Shown here: piece by piece, positions 16,771 to 23,419 of the stretch
How the letters are laid out: the number at the start of each line of letters is the position of its first letter
How positions within the stretch are numbered: the first letter of the stretch is position 1
DNA from: UBA10427 sp003500135
GTDB lineage: Bacteria > Bacteroidota > Bacteroidia > Cytophagales > Cyclobacteriaceae
DNA length: 30,578 bases
Reading direction: 5' to 3'
Assembly: GCA_963966275.1 (NCBI GenBank)
Contig: CAWZYQ010000033.1
Location: 1-30,578 of the forward strand
Notes under the pieces: model-generated
The model's input: the letters and a program-made list of their open reading frames with translations, nothing else
Databases searched by the model: none
What the model was told of the DNA's origin: nothing
Made by a program: the position numbers and the translations under genes

Positions 16771-16893
16771 TTATGGCAGATCCACACTAGCCAGGCCCGG
16801 TTTTCCCGCCATAATCAACAAAACTAAGTCGTAATAGCGCATGAAGTTTTTATAGTCACGCCTTCCCATCAGGATCACCGGCGGTAATTTGCC
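16771..16893 (-). pseudogene. Possible C-terminal gene remnant between the direct repeats
   Basis: Read on the minus strand, about 40 codons are open and end in TAA at 16773-16771, giving GKLPPVILMGRRDYKNFM, then RYYDLVLLIMAGKPGLASV and DLP. The mix of hydrophobic and charged residues looks like a genuine protein end rather than noise, but there is no start codon with a leader and I do not recognise the family. The open stretch stops at the second direct-repeat copy, so it may be a fragment carried by, or cut by, a former mobile element. Confidence 0.25.
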
Positions 16894-16914
16894 AACCCGA
16901 CAATGAAAACCTTT

Positions 16915-17157
16915 TTATAATAGGTAGAGCGGTTGTTTATTTAATGAGATGATGGCAGGAGGAGAACCTGCGAAGGAGTTCGAAAGCGCAGCTTCACGGA
17001 TTTTGAGTTGAGTTAAATACATGATCGCATAAAAGGAGAAGATCAAATCTTGAAGTTCGTGCTGTACAAAAATGTTATGAGGTGGAAATAACTCTACCAA
17101 TATTAAATGGGGTTTAACTGCCTCAACTAAACAAAATAACCAAATAGTGTGATTCAT
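16915..17157 (-). CDS. Doubtful small ORF, 80 codons
   Basis: A minus-strand reading frame from ATG 17157 to a stop at 16915, bounded by an in-frame stop right before the ATG. The product is hydrophobic at the N-terminus (MNHTIWLFCLVEAVKPHLIL) and ends ...AGSPPAIISLNKQPLYLL. No family is recognised. It lies between the tRNA repeat and the receptor promoter, in AT-rich DNA. Small, fast-evolving proteins are often encoded before TonB receptors in metal clusters, but usually on the same strand, so this may be chance. The rest of the 445-bp gap (16766-17211) holds only the remnant, the repeat and the receptor operator. Confidence 0.25.
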   Translation of the reverse strand: MNHTIWLFCLVEAVKPHLILVELFPPHNIFVQHELQDLIFSFYAIMYLTQLKIREAALSNSFAGSPPAIISLNKQPLYLL

Positions 17158-17181
17158 TCATAGAGGATTAAAAAATATTTA

Positions 17182-17205
17182 TAATTTTGCAATAGTGTTG
17201 CAAAA
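17182..17205 (+). promoter_or_regulatory. Minus-7 element and Fur/Zur-type operator of the TonB receptor
   Basis: TTTTGCAA (17185-17192), TAGTG, TTGCAAAA (17198-17205) is a perfect 8-bp inverted repeat with a 5-base spacer. It overlaps TAATTTTG (17182-17189), an exact TAnnTTTG minus-7 element, and ends 6 bases before the ATG. A repressor bound here would block RNA polymerase. The same TGCAA-N5-TTGCA core occurs at the other promoters of the island. Confidence 0.75.
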
Positions 17206-17211
17206 TAAAAT

Positions 17212-19566
17212 ATGAAGTTTTTTCTTCTCAGCATATTTTTACAGTTATCTTTTTTATCCATGGCTTTTGATCTGGATAAAGGGCCATTTAAAATTACGGG
17301 TCATGTTCATTCTGCAGATGGAGAACCTCTTCCTGGGGCAAGTATCAGGCTAAATGAAAATTTGATCGCTGTAACAGATAACAATGGCGATTTCAGATTA
17401 GATGGTGTTAAAGCCGGTAATCATCTATTATCCTTTTCCTATATTGGATTTGATAGCGTAAAAATTAAGGTGTCGTTAATCAATAAAGATATTCATCTCG
17501 ATGTAAAGATGAATGAGAAAAGTGAACAACTCGACGAAGTTATTGTATTGGGTGATCACTACAAAACGGGTAGGGTGGAGCAGTCCATCGTTTCTATTTC
17601 AGTAGACGAGAGCTTTATTCGAAGTCAGAATTCAGGAGCATTGATCAATTCTATTGAAAAAATACCCGGAATAAACTCCATTAATACAGGAGTGGGAATT
17701 GCCAAACCCGTGATAAGAGGAATGAGTTTTAACAGGGTGATCGTGCTGGATAAAGGAATCAAGCAGGAAGGGCAACAATGGGGGGCGGATCATGGCCTGG
17801 AAATTGATCAATACGATGCAGAACACCTCGAAATTATCAAAGGGCCATCTTCACTGCTCTATGGATCAGATGGTATTGGTGGTGTGATAAGGATATTACC
17901 ACCGGAAATCCCGAATGATGATAATAAAGTTTCGGGGGAAGCATTTTTAACCTACAAATCCAATAATGACCTTTTTGGGGGAAGCGTAAAAGCGGAAGGC
18001 AAAAAAGGTAATTACTTTTTCCGAGGGAGGGTTTCCGGACAAAGTTTTGCAGATTATGGCGTTCCCGCATCGAACTTCTTCTACAATAGCTATGTTCTTG
18101 ATATTTACAATGAACGGCTCAAAAATACTGCCGGTAGAGAGGTTAATTTCAGTCTCACCGGAGGAGTAGAAAAGAATAATTACATTTCTTCAGTAACAGT
18201 TAGCAGTTTTAATCAAAAAGCCGGGTTGTTTTCGGGTGCAACGGGCATTCCCAGAGAATATCAGATGTTTCATGATGGTTCTTACCGAAATATTGATTTG
18301 CCGAGGCAGCGCACTAATCATCATAAGGTGCTTTCAAATTCCATTTTTTATTTCGAAGATAATTGGTTGACCATTGATGCGGGTTATCAGTTCAATAATC
18401 GTAAAGAAGAAGGCGAACCACATGCACATGGTTACCAACCTACGCCGGATGGGAATCTGGCGCTGGGTTTACAACTACATACCCTGTCAGTCAACGCGGC
18501 CTTCAATCATACGCTATCAGATAAGATCCAAAACACGTATGGATTCCAGGCCCAATATCAGCATAATACCCATGATGGGTTTGAATTTTTACTTCCCAAT
18601 TATACGGCAAAACAAATAGGTTTTTATACTTACAGCGAGTACACTGCCAATAAAAGCCTTACCCTAAATGCCGGTTTGCGTTACGATTGGGGTGACAGGG
18701 ACATTGAAAAGCACATTGAGCCAGACTATACAACTTTCGAGGAAGGTGATAGTATAGTTCGCAATGGTGATATATATCGAAAATTTAATAACATATCTGC
18801 TGCCGTGGGCTTATCCTGGTACCCTAACAAGTACATTAATGTTAAGTCTAATCTCGGAACCAGCTTCAGAATGCCAAGTGTGGCAGAACTTGCATCAAAT
18901 GGAGTTCATCATGGTACCTTTCGTCACGAAAAAGGTGATTCTACCCTCAACTCTGAAAGGGGAATACAGCTTGATCTGAATTTCACTTATACAAAAAAAC
19001 AATTTTACCTGTCAGTTTCTCCATATTTGGGCTATTTCTACAACTACATTTATATTAGCCCTCAGATAAAATTTTCTCCTTTGCCTAGTGGCGGACAACT
19101 CTATCAATATCGGCAAAATGATGCTTTATTCTGTGGTTTTGAATATACCTCTGAGTGGAATATTACTAAGAAATTGTTGTTTAGAAATTCTTTGGAGTAC
19201 GTTTGGAATAAGAATATTGATAGGTTTCGCCCCCTACCTCTTACACCACCATTTTCTGTACTTGGGGAGGTAGAATATGATTTTAACACAAAAAATAAAA
19301 AGCAACAATACTCTGCTACGATTACATATCAATATTTCGCTGCCCAAAACAGGGTTGACACCAATGAAAAGAAAACCCCTGGGTACGGGCTTCTGAGGGC
19401 AAACCTGAATTTTAAAATTCCAATCAACCAAAAAATAGTAAATCTTAACTTAACGGTAGATAATTTACTAAACACCAAATATATGAACCACTTAAGCAGA
19501 TACCGTTTACTAAATCTCGTCGAACAAGGGCGGAATATTATTATTTCAGTACAAATACCTCTTTAG
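17212..19566 (+). CDS. TonB-dependent outer-membrane receptor, ZnuD-like (probable zinc uptake)
   Basis: An outer-membrane gated channel of 784 residues. A signal peptide (1-18, MKFFLLSIFLQLSFLSMA) is followed by a carboxypeptidase-regulatory-like beta domain (about 26-112, FKITGHVHSADGEPLPGASI), a TonB-box-like DEVIVLG near 112, the plug domain (about 118-230, with PVIRGMSFNRVIVLDKG and GPSSLLYGSDGIGGVI) and a barrel of 22-strand type ending ISVQIPL. External loops carry metal-ligand-like segments: EEGEPHAHGY near residue 402 and NGVHHGTFRHEKGD near 563, as in the zinc receptor ZnuD. The perfect operator over its promoter and the neighbours (COG0523 GTPase, Fur proteins, His-rich lipoprotein) support zinc rather than iron or vitamin B12. 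Nickel or copper cannot be excluded. Confidence 0.88.
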   Translation: MKFFLLSIFLQLSFLSMAFDLDKGPFKITGHVHSADGEPLPGASIRLNENLIAVTDNNGDFRLDGVKAGNHLLSFSYIGFDSVKIKVSLINKDIHLDVKMNEKSEQLDEVIVLGDHYKTGRVEQSIVSISVDESFIRSQNSGALINSIEKIPGINSINTGVGIAKPVIRGMSFNRVIVLDKGIKQEGQQWGADHGLEIDQYDAEHLEIIKGPSSLLYGSDGIGGVIRILPPEIPNDDNKVSGEAFLTYKSNNDLFGGSVKAEGKKGNYFFRGRVSGQSFADYGVPASNFFYNSYVLDIYNERLKNTAGREVNFSLTGGVEKNNYISSVTVSSFNQKAGLFSGATGIPREYQMFHDGSYRNIDLPRQRTNHHKVLSNSIFYFEDNWLTIDAGYQFNNRKEEGEPHAHGYQPTPDGNLALGLQLHTLSVNAAFNHTLSDKIQNTYGFQAQYQHNTHDGFEFLLPNYTAKQIGFYTYSEYTANKSLTLNAGLRYDWGDRDIEKHIEPDYTTFEEGDSIVRNGDIYRKFNNISAAVGLSWYPNKYINVKSNLGTSFRMPSVAELASNGVHHGTFRHEKGDSTLNSERGIQLDLNFTYTKKQFYLSVSPYLGYFYNYIYISPQIKFSPLPSGGQLYQYRQNDALFCGFEYTSEWNITKKLLFRNSLEYVWNKNIDRFRPLPLTPPFSVLGEVEYDFNTKNKKQQYSATITYQYFAAQNRVDTNEKKTPGYGLLRANLNFKIPINQKIVNLNLTVDNLLNTKYMNHLSRYRLLNLVEQGRNIIISVQIPL

Positions 19567-19617
19567 ACTAATATTGAAGCTTCTTATAAAAGCGAATAGA
19601 TTTATTTGGTAAATTAT

Positions 19618-19664
19618 TATGCAACAATATTGCATATAAATTTGATTTGCAACATATTTGCATA
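19618..19664 (+). promoter_or_regulatory. Two operator copies flanking the promoter of the DUF4625-like lipoprotein gene
   Basis: Site A is TATGCAA (19618-19624), CAATA, TTGCATA (19630-19636), a perfect 7-bp inverted repeat. Site B is TTTGCAA (19646-19652), CATAT, TTGCATA (19658-19664), with one mismatch between arms. Their centres are 28 bp apart. Between them lies TAAATTTG (19637-19644), an exact TAnnTTTG minus-7 element. The ATG follows at 19683. Double sites suggest tight repression. Confidence 0.72.
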
Positions 19665-19682
19665 AATGAAAATTCAAAAATT

Positions 19683-20600
19683 ATGAAAACAATACTATTC
19701 GGCACAGGAAAAGTATTCCTAATCCTCTCTTTGGTTATTTTTAGCAGCTGTGACAACAATGATGAGAACCCTCAGGATACAGAGGCGCCTGCAATTGAAG
19801 TGGAAGATCCAGCATACGGTGAATATTTTGAGGCGGGAAAATCAGTGCATTTTATGGCCATGATGACTGACAATCAGGGGTTAGCCACCTATAACGTAGA
19901 CATTCATAACAATTTCGATGGCCATTCACATGGAAGGTTAGCCGCTACCAGCGAAGATCCTTCTCTGATCAAATGGTCATTTAGCCAAAGCTTCGAAATC
20001 CCCGGAAGCCCTAAGAACTACGAAGCACACCTTCACGACGAAGTGGAAATCCCTTCGGAAACCATGGCCGGGCCCTATCATTTTATTGTGCAGGCTATTG
20101 ATATGGAAGGTAATTCAACTTCACATCAGGATGGAAGTGCAGTAGAATTAGAAATTTTCATTACCAATAACTCACAACCTGTAGTTGATATCACTAATCT
20201 CGTAGGAGATGAACTTGAAATAGAAGCGGGTTCAGTTTTTATGGTTGAGGGCGAAGTGACTGACCCTACTACCGGGGAATACGAAGGCTTTCATAGTATG
20301 GAAATAGTGCTAAGCGAAGAGCATCATGAAGGTCACGATCACGACCATGGCAGGGTTACAGAAGATCATGAACCCATGATTGATTTTCCTATTGAAGAAG
20401 GGGAAATGGAAAATTATATGACCGATGGAAAAATCTCCTTAAATGCTATCTTTCAGGAAATCAACTTTACACTATCTCAGGAGATGCTGAATGAACTTAC
20501 AGCAGAGGAAATTGACCATCTGTTACTTATGGTTAGAGTTCAGGATGAACAGGGAAATATTACGGTAGAAAAAGTTGATGTTCACATACATCAGGATTAA
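19683..20600 (+). CDS. His-rich DUF4625-like lipoprotein (probable periplasmic metal binding)
   Basis: A 305-residue lipoprotein. The signal ends in the lipobox LVIFSSC with Cys23; an acidic linker DNNDENPQDTEAP follows. Two Ig/cadherin-like beta domains can be seen: residues about 35-165 (IEVEDPAYGEYFEAGKSVHF ... ) and about 170-300 (VDITNLVGDELEIEAGSVF ...). Each has a His cluster: HNNFDGHSHG near residue 80 with AHLHDE near 120, and SEEHHEGHDHDHGR near 213. It ends VDVHIHQD. This fits the DUF4625 lipoproteins of Bacteroidota; the name is from memory. Likely it binds zinc at the membrane surface, handing it to or from the receptor encoded 116 bp upstream. Start at ATG 19683 follows from the signal peptide. 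A terminator follows. Confidence 0.82.
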   Translation: MKTILFGTGKVFLILSLVIFSSCDNNDENPQDTEAPAIEVEDPAYGEYFEAGKSVHFMAMMTDNQGLATYNVDIHNNFDGHSHGRLAATSEDPSLIKWSFSQSFEIPGSPKNYEAHLHDEVEIPSETMAGPYHFIVQAIDMEGNSTSHQDGSAVELEIFITNNSQPVVDITNLVGDELEIEAGSVFMVEGEVTDPTTGEYEGFHSMEIVLSEEHHEGHDHDHGRVTEDHEPMIDFPIEEGEMENYMTDGKISLNAIFQEINFTLSQEMLNELTAEEIDHLLLMVRVQDEQGNITVEKVDVHIHQD

Positions 20601-20626
20601 GATTCATACGAAATAGTTTTAAATAT

Positions 20627-20656
20627 AAAAGGTCGGATCAAAAGCCGACCTTTTTT
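20627..20656. terminator. Intrinsic terminator between the convergent lipoprotein and Fur genes
   Basis: AAAAGGTCGG (20627-20636), an 8-base loop, CCGACCTTTTTT (20645-20656). The 10-bp stem with a T run on the plus strand and an A run on its left side can serve both converging transcripts. Confidence 0.85.
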
Positions 20657-20682
20657 CATTTATTCAAATCAATAATAATTTA

Positions 20683-21123
20683 CTATTCCCTACCTATTTT
20701 TTTTGAACAGAGTTGGCATATGCCATTTACAATCACATTGGTTTCGTGCACAATGTGATTGGGGATATTGTACTCCGGAATTTTATAGCCTTCCAAACAA
20801 TCAATCTCACCACATATATCACATTTAAAATGAATATGATTGTGATGATGGTCTTCTGGTTCACAGGTATTTGTGCATAAACCAAATTTGGCAATACCCG
20901 TTTCATTCGGGATTTTGTGTAGCATACCCTTCTCAATAAATGAATTCAGGGTTCGATATATGGTAACTCTGTCGTATTGGCTGTATTTTTCCTCTATATC
21001 TCTAAATGATAGAGCATGTTTAGATTTATTAAATTGATCTAATATATCAATCCTGCAATCCGTTGCCCTCAACTTATGCTTTTTTAAAATATCCTTATAT
21101 ACTTGATTCTCCTCAATTGTCAT
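20683..21123 (-). CDS. Fur-family metalloregulator 1 (Zur-like candidate)
   Basis: A 146-residue DNA-binding repressor. The N-terminal winged helix (about 1-80) has the recognition helix region YDRVTIYRTLNSFIEKG. The C-terminal dimer domain has the structural zinc site of two CxxC pairs, CDIC (Cys101, Cys104) and CQLC (Cys136, Cys139), and a His-rich sensor segment EDHHHNHIHF with His92, 93, 94, 96 and 98. Strong His content and the zinc-type neighbours make it a Zur candidate; Fur or PerR cannot be excluded from motifs alone. It is the last gene of the minus-strand run MerC - COG0523 - Fur2 - Fur1, 110 bp after Fur2, so it may also have its own promoter. A degenerate copy of the island operator lies in that gap. 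Confidence 0.92.
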   Translation of the reverse strand: MTIEENQVYKDILKKHKLRATDCRIDILDQFNKSKHALSFRDIEEKYSQYDRVTIYRTLNSFIEKGMLHKIPNETGIAKFGLCTNTCEPEDHHHNHIHFKCDICGEIDCLEGYKIPEYNIPNHIVHETNVIVNGICQLCSKKIGRE

Positions 21124-21233
21124 ATTCCTAAAATATCTCCGGTTCCAACTATATGCTACAATATACTTAAACTACGAATTATATGAAAAAAGTTCAGAGA
21201 TTGACTGAGTATCAGGTTTGATATTTAAGGAAT

Positions 21234-21674
21234 TTACTTCTTTTGATAAGATTGCTTTTCCTTAGTTGAACAATCCTGACATACACCTTCAGCGTAAAAC
21301 TGTGAAGGATCAATTTTGTATTTATCAAGGCATTGGAGATAATCACCGGGTAGCGCCGGTAAGCAAATAATCCTATCGCAATGAACACATCTCATATGTG
21401 GATGAGGACGCACATTTTCCTTATTTTTATCTTTATATATAAAAAATGGTGTTGCCTTTGAATTTATAAACTTCATAACAACACCTATGCTGATAAAAAT
21501 CTTCAGTGATCTGTATATGGTCACCCGGTCAATTTGACTGCCGAATCGTTCTTCAATTTCTGATAAGGTATGGGCTTTTGGATTATTGATAAGGTAGCCA
21601 AGTAGCCTGATTCGCGGTTCTGTTATTCGTTTTCCGTGTTTGCGTAAGATTACTGTGGGTTTTAAGTTGTGCAT
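21234..21674 (-). CDS. Fur-family metalloregulator 2 (divergent paralogue)
   Basis: A second 146-residue Fur-family protein. The winged helix has IDRVTIYRSLKIFISIG, close to Fur1 in the recognition helix (DRVTIYR). Two CxxC pairs are kept: CVHC (Cys96, Cys99) and CQDC (Cys132, Cys135), so the structural zinc site is intact. The sensor region is reduced to VRPHPHMRC (His91, His93) against five His in Fur1, and the tail KEKQSYQKK is basic. It may recognise the same DNA with a different metal affinity, or form mixed dimers; this is inference. It starts 30 bp after the COG0523 gene, in the same transcript. Confidence 0.9.
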   Translation of the reverse strand: MHNLKPTVILRKHGKRITEPRIRLLGYLINNPKAHTLSEIEERFGSQIDRVTIYRSLKIFISIGVVMKFINSKATPFFIYKDKNKENVRPHPHMRCVHCDRIICLPALPGDYLQCLDKYKIDPSQFYAEGVCQDCSTKEKQSYQKK

Positions 21675-21704
21675 TTTTTATGGTTCGTTACCTACCCGTC
21701 AAAT

Positions 21705-22895
21705 TCATATTGGCCAACCGTCATTAACCTCACCTTCACCTACCGTCGAAGTCTCCGGCACATTCGAAGCCAGACACGCCAACAACTCGTTTGTGGTTTT
21801 TTTCTCGTCAAGACCTTGTCCGATAATCACCAGCTCATTCTTTCTATCACCGTAAACTTTATCCCAAGACTGCATGATAATTTGTTGGTTTTCCATGTAA
21901 GCAGGATTAAGCGCCCTTTCTCTAAATGGAACCGCAGCCCACCATCTGCCATATACTTCCGCTTTGAGAGAACCGCCCGCCTGACTCCACATAAGAGCCT
22001 TGTCAGGTCTTGACGCCAGCCAGAATATACCCTTGCTTCTTATAATATTCGATGGCCAGTGTTCGGATAAGTATCTCCAGAAAAGGGTGGGGTCAAATGG
22101 CCTTTTATCCCGAAATACAAAAGAGGAAATTCCATATTCTTCGGTTTCCGGTGTATGTTCATTGTTTAATTCCCTGATCCAGCCAGCTGACTGTTCTGCT
22201 TCCTCATAATCAAACAAACCCGTATTAATAATGCTTTCAGGATCGACCTTACCATACGTTGATCGGATCAATGTAGCTGTGGGATTCAGCTTTTTAATGA
22301 TCCCCTCCAGCAGTAGTAGGTTTTCTTCAGTTACCAGATCCGTTTTATTAATGACAATTACATTGGCAAATTCTATCTGATCAGTCAACAGGTTGACAAT
22401 TGACCTTTGATCTTCCTCATCATTGGTCATATTTCTGTCTACAATTGTATCGGCGCTGCCAAAATCCTTTAAAAAATTGGCGGCATCTACCAACGGGACC
22501 ATTGTATCGAGTTGGCTAAATCGCGTCAGGTCATACAATTCATCTCCTGTTGCAAAAGAAAATGTTTGAGCCACTGGAATGGGTTCGGATATACCGGTAC
22601 TTTCTATCAGTAAATAATCAAATTTTTTCTGTTTGGCCAGTTTTTCTACCTCAAGTATCAGGTCCTCCCTCAAAGTGCAACAAATGCATCCATTGCTCAT
22701 TTCAACCAACTTTTCATCTGTGCGTGAAAGTTTGATCTCATTTTGGACAAACTGGCTGTCTATGTTGACTTCACTCATGTCATTCACAATAACCGCCACC
22801 TTTAGTCCTTTTCTGTTGTTTAAAATATGATTTAACAACGTGGTTTTTCCAGCGCCAAGAAAGCCGCTTAATACGGTAACAGGTAGTTTTTTCAT
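21705..22895 (-). CDS. COG0523 (CobW/ZigA-type) metal-chaperone GTPase
   Basis: A cytoplasmic G3E GTPase that delivers metal, in zinc-starvation clusters zinc, to client enzymes. The 396-residue protein has the P-loop GFLGAGKTTLL (11-21), the metal-binding CxCC motif NGCICC (Cys70, Cys72, Cys73), the G3 region LLIESTGISEPIPV, and the G4 motif VINKTDL. The C-terminal CobW_C domain (about 265-385) includes RPFDPTLFWRYL and a conserved WSQAGGSLKAEVYGRWW region. The start MKKLPVTVLSGF at 22895 lies one base after the MerC stop; an ATG three codons earlier overlaps that stop. Its co-transcription with two Fur genes and MerC under a Zur-like operator supports a zinc role. Confidence 0.93.
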   Translation of the reverse strand: MKKLPVTVLSGFLGAGKTTLLNHILNNRKGLKVAVIVNDMSEVNIDSQFVQNEIKLSRTDEKLVEMSNGCICCTLREDLILEVEKLAKQKKFDYLLIESTGISEPIPVAQTFSFATGDELYDLTRFSQLDTMVPLVDAANFLKDFGSADTIVDRNMTNDEEDQRSIVNLLTDQIEFANVIVINKTDLVTEENLLLLEGIIKKLNPTATLIRSTYGKVDPESIINTGLFDYEEAEQSAGWIRELNNEHTPETEEYGISSFVFRDKRPFDPTLFWRYLSEHWPSNIIRSKGIFWLASRPDKALMWSQAGGSLKAEVYGRWWAAVPFRERALNPAYMENQQIIMQSWDKVYGDRKNELVIIGQGLDEKKTTNELLACLASNVPETSTVGEGEVNDGWPI

Positions 22896-22896
22896 T

Positions 22897-23310
22897 TCAA
22901 TCATTTTTATTCATACAAACAGGGAACGGGGTCTTTGACTTTCGGATCAACTTCCAGTTTATGAAATGGGCGGCAGCAATGGTAGTGCCACCTATTGAAA
23001 GCATAAAGACCTCATAAAATTCATTGCCCAACAGATGGCCGGAAATAATAAGAGTGAAACCAATGCATACCATAATAATTGCGGTCAATTTCCCGTGATA
23101 TTTTAAATAACCTTTTCGCAAGGCAGTGATGGCTATTACAAGGGTTAAGCTAATTATGCCATATTCGATGACCGGATGATGTAATATGCTCAATCCTGCT
23201 AATGGCGCCAAACTGAGTAAAAATGGAAGGCCGGCGCAATGGAATGCGCAAAGCAGAGAGGTAGACATCCCAATAAAATCAAGGTTGATATGTAATGGCT
23301 GAGGCTTCAT
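22897..23310 (-). CDS. MerC-domain small membrane protein
   Basis: A 137-residue inner-membrane protein with four hydrophobic segments (about 15-33, 45-62, 74-92 and 97-115). The MerC signature is in the first: CAFHCAGLPFLLSL with Cys21, His24 and Cys25. MerC was named for mercury uptake, but no MerA, MerP or MerR is here. Such proteins are frequent in Bacteroidota zinc clusters, and the setting suggests passage or sensing of zinc. The start is ATG 23310, since the family begins shortly before CxxHC; the frame is open upstream to a TTG at 23340, which would run into the operator. It is first in the minus-strand operon and is followed immediately by the COG0523 gene. Confidence 0.85.
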   Translation of the reverse strand: MKPQPLHINLDFIGMSTSLLCAFHCAGLPFLLSLAPLAGLSILHHPVIEYGIISLTLVIAITALRKGYLKYHGKLTAIIMVCIGFTLIISGHLLGNEFYEVFMLSIGGTTIAAAHFINWKLIRKSKTPFPVCMNKND

Positions 23311-23321
23311 AAGTGTTTTGT

Positions 23322-23367
23322 TTACGCAACTCTGTTGCAAATATAAAAACTATATCAATAAATGCAA
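23322..23367 (-). promoter_or_regulatory. Promoter and operator C of the MerC - COG0523 - Fur operon
   Basis: On the minus strand TATATTTG (23345 to 23338) is an exact TAnnTTTG element and TTG (23367 to 23365), within operator D, lies 19 bases upstream. The minus-7 is overlapped by operator C: CGCAA (23325-23329), CTCTG, TTGCA (23335-23339), with outer T/A bases pairing partly. The start codon is about 20 bases after the predicted start point. Confidence 0.68.
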
Positions 23368-23381
23368 TACTGTTGCATTTA
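23359..23381. promoter_or_regulatory. Operator D, centre of the divergent promoter
   Basis: TAAATGCAA (23359-23367), TACTG, TTGCATTTA (23373-23381): a perfect 9-bp inverted repeat, the longest of the five copies. Its left arm supplies the minus-33 TTG of the leftward promoter and its right arm the minus-33 TTG of the rightward promoter, so one bound dimer could shut both. Confidence 0.78.
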
Positions 23382-23403
23382 TAAGATATGGTATTTAAGT
23401 TTG
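23373..23403 (+). promoter_or_regulatory. Promoter of the ABC transporter operon
   Basis: TTG (23373-23375), a 20-base spacer and TAAGTTTG (23396-23403), an exact TAnnTTTG match. The expected transcript starts near 23410, only about 10 bases before the ATG at 23420. Confidence 0.65.
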
Positions 23404-23419
23404 CCCAAAGAATATTGAG

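Larger units (their letters stand above)
16723..16911 (+). repeat. Direct repeat of the tRNA-Pro 3' end, 167 bp apart (att-like)
   Basis: The 22 bases at 16723-16744, covering the last 11 bases of tRNA-Pro and 11 downstream bases (TGCCACCCCGACAATGAAAA plus CC), recur at 16890-16911 with a single C-to-A change. This is the arrangement left when a tyrosine recombinase uses a tRNA 3' end as an attachment site. No integrase gene is visible; the 145 bp between the copies hold the terminator and a short coding-like remnant on the minus strand. Confidence 0.6.

Noticed and set aside
22676..22695. TGCAACAAATGCA inside the COG0523 gene as another operator
   Set aside because: The spacing is 4 rather than 5, the right arm is incomplete, and the sequence encodes the CxCC motif within a gene.
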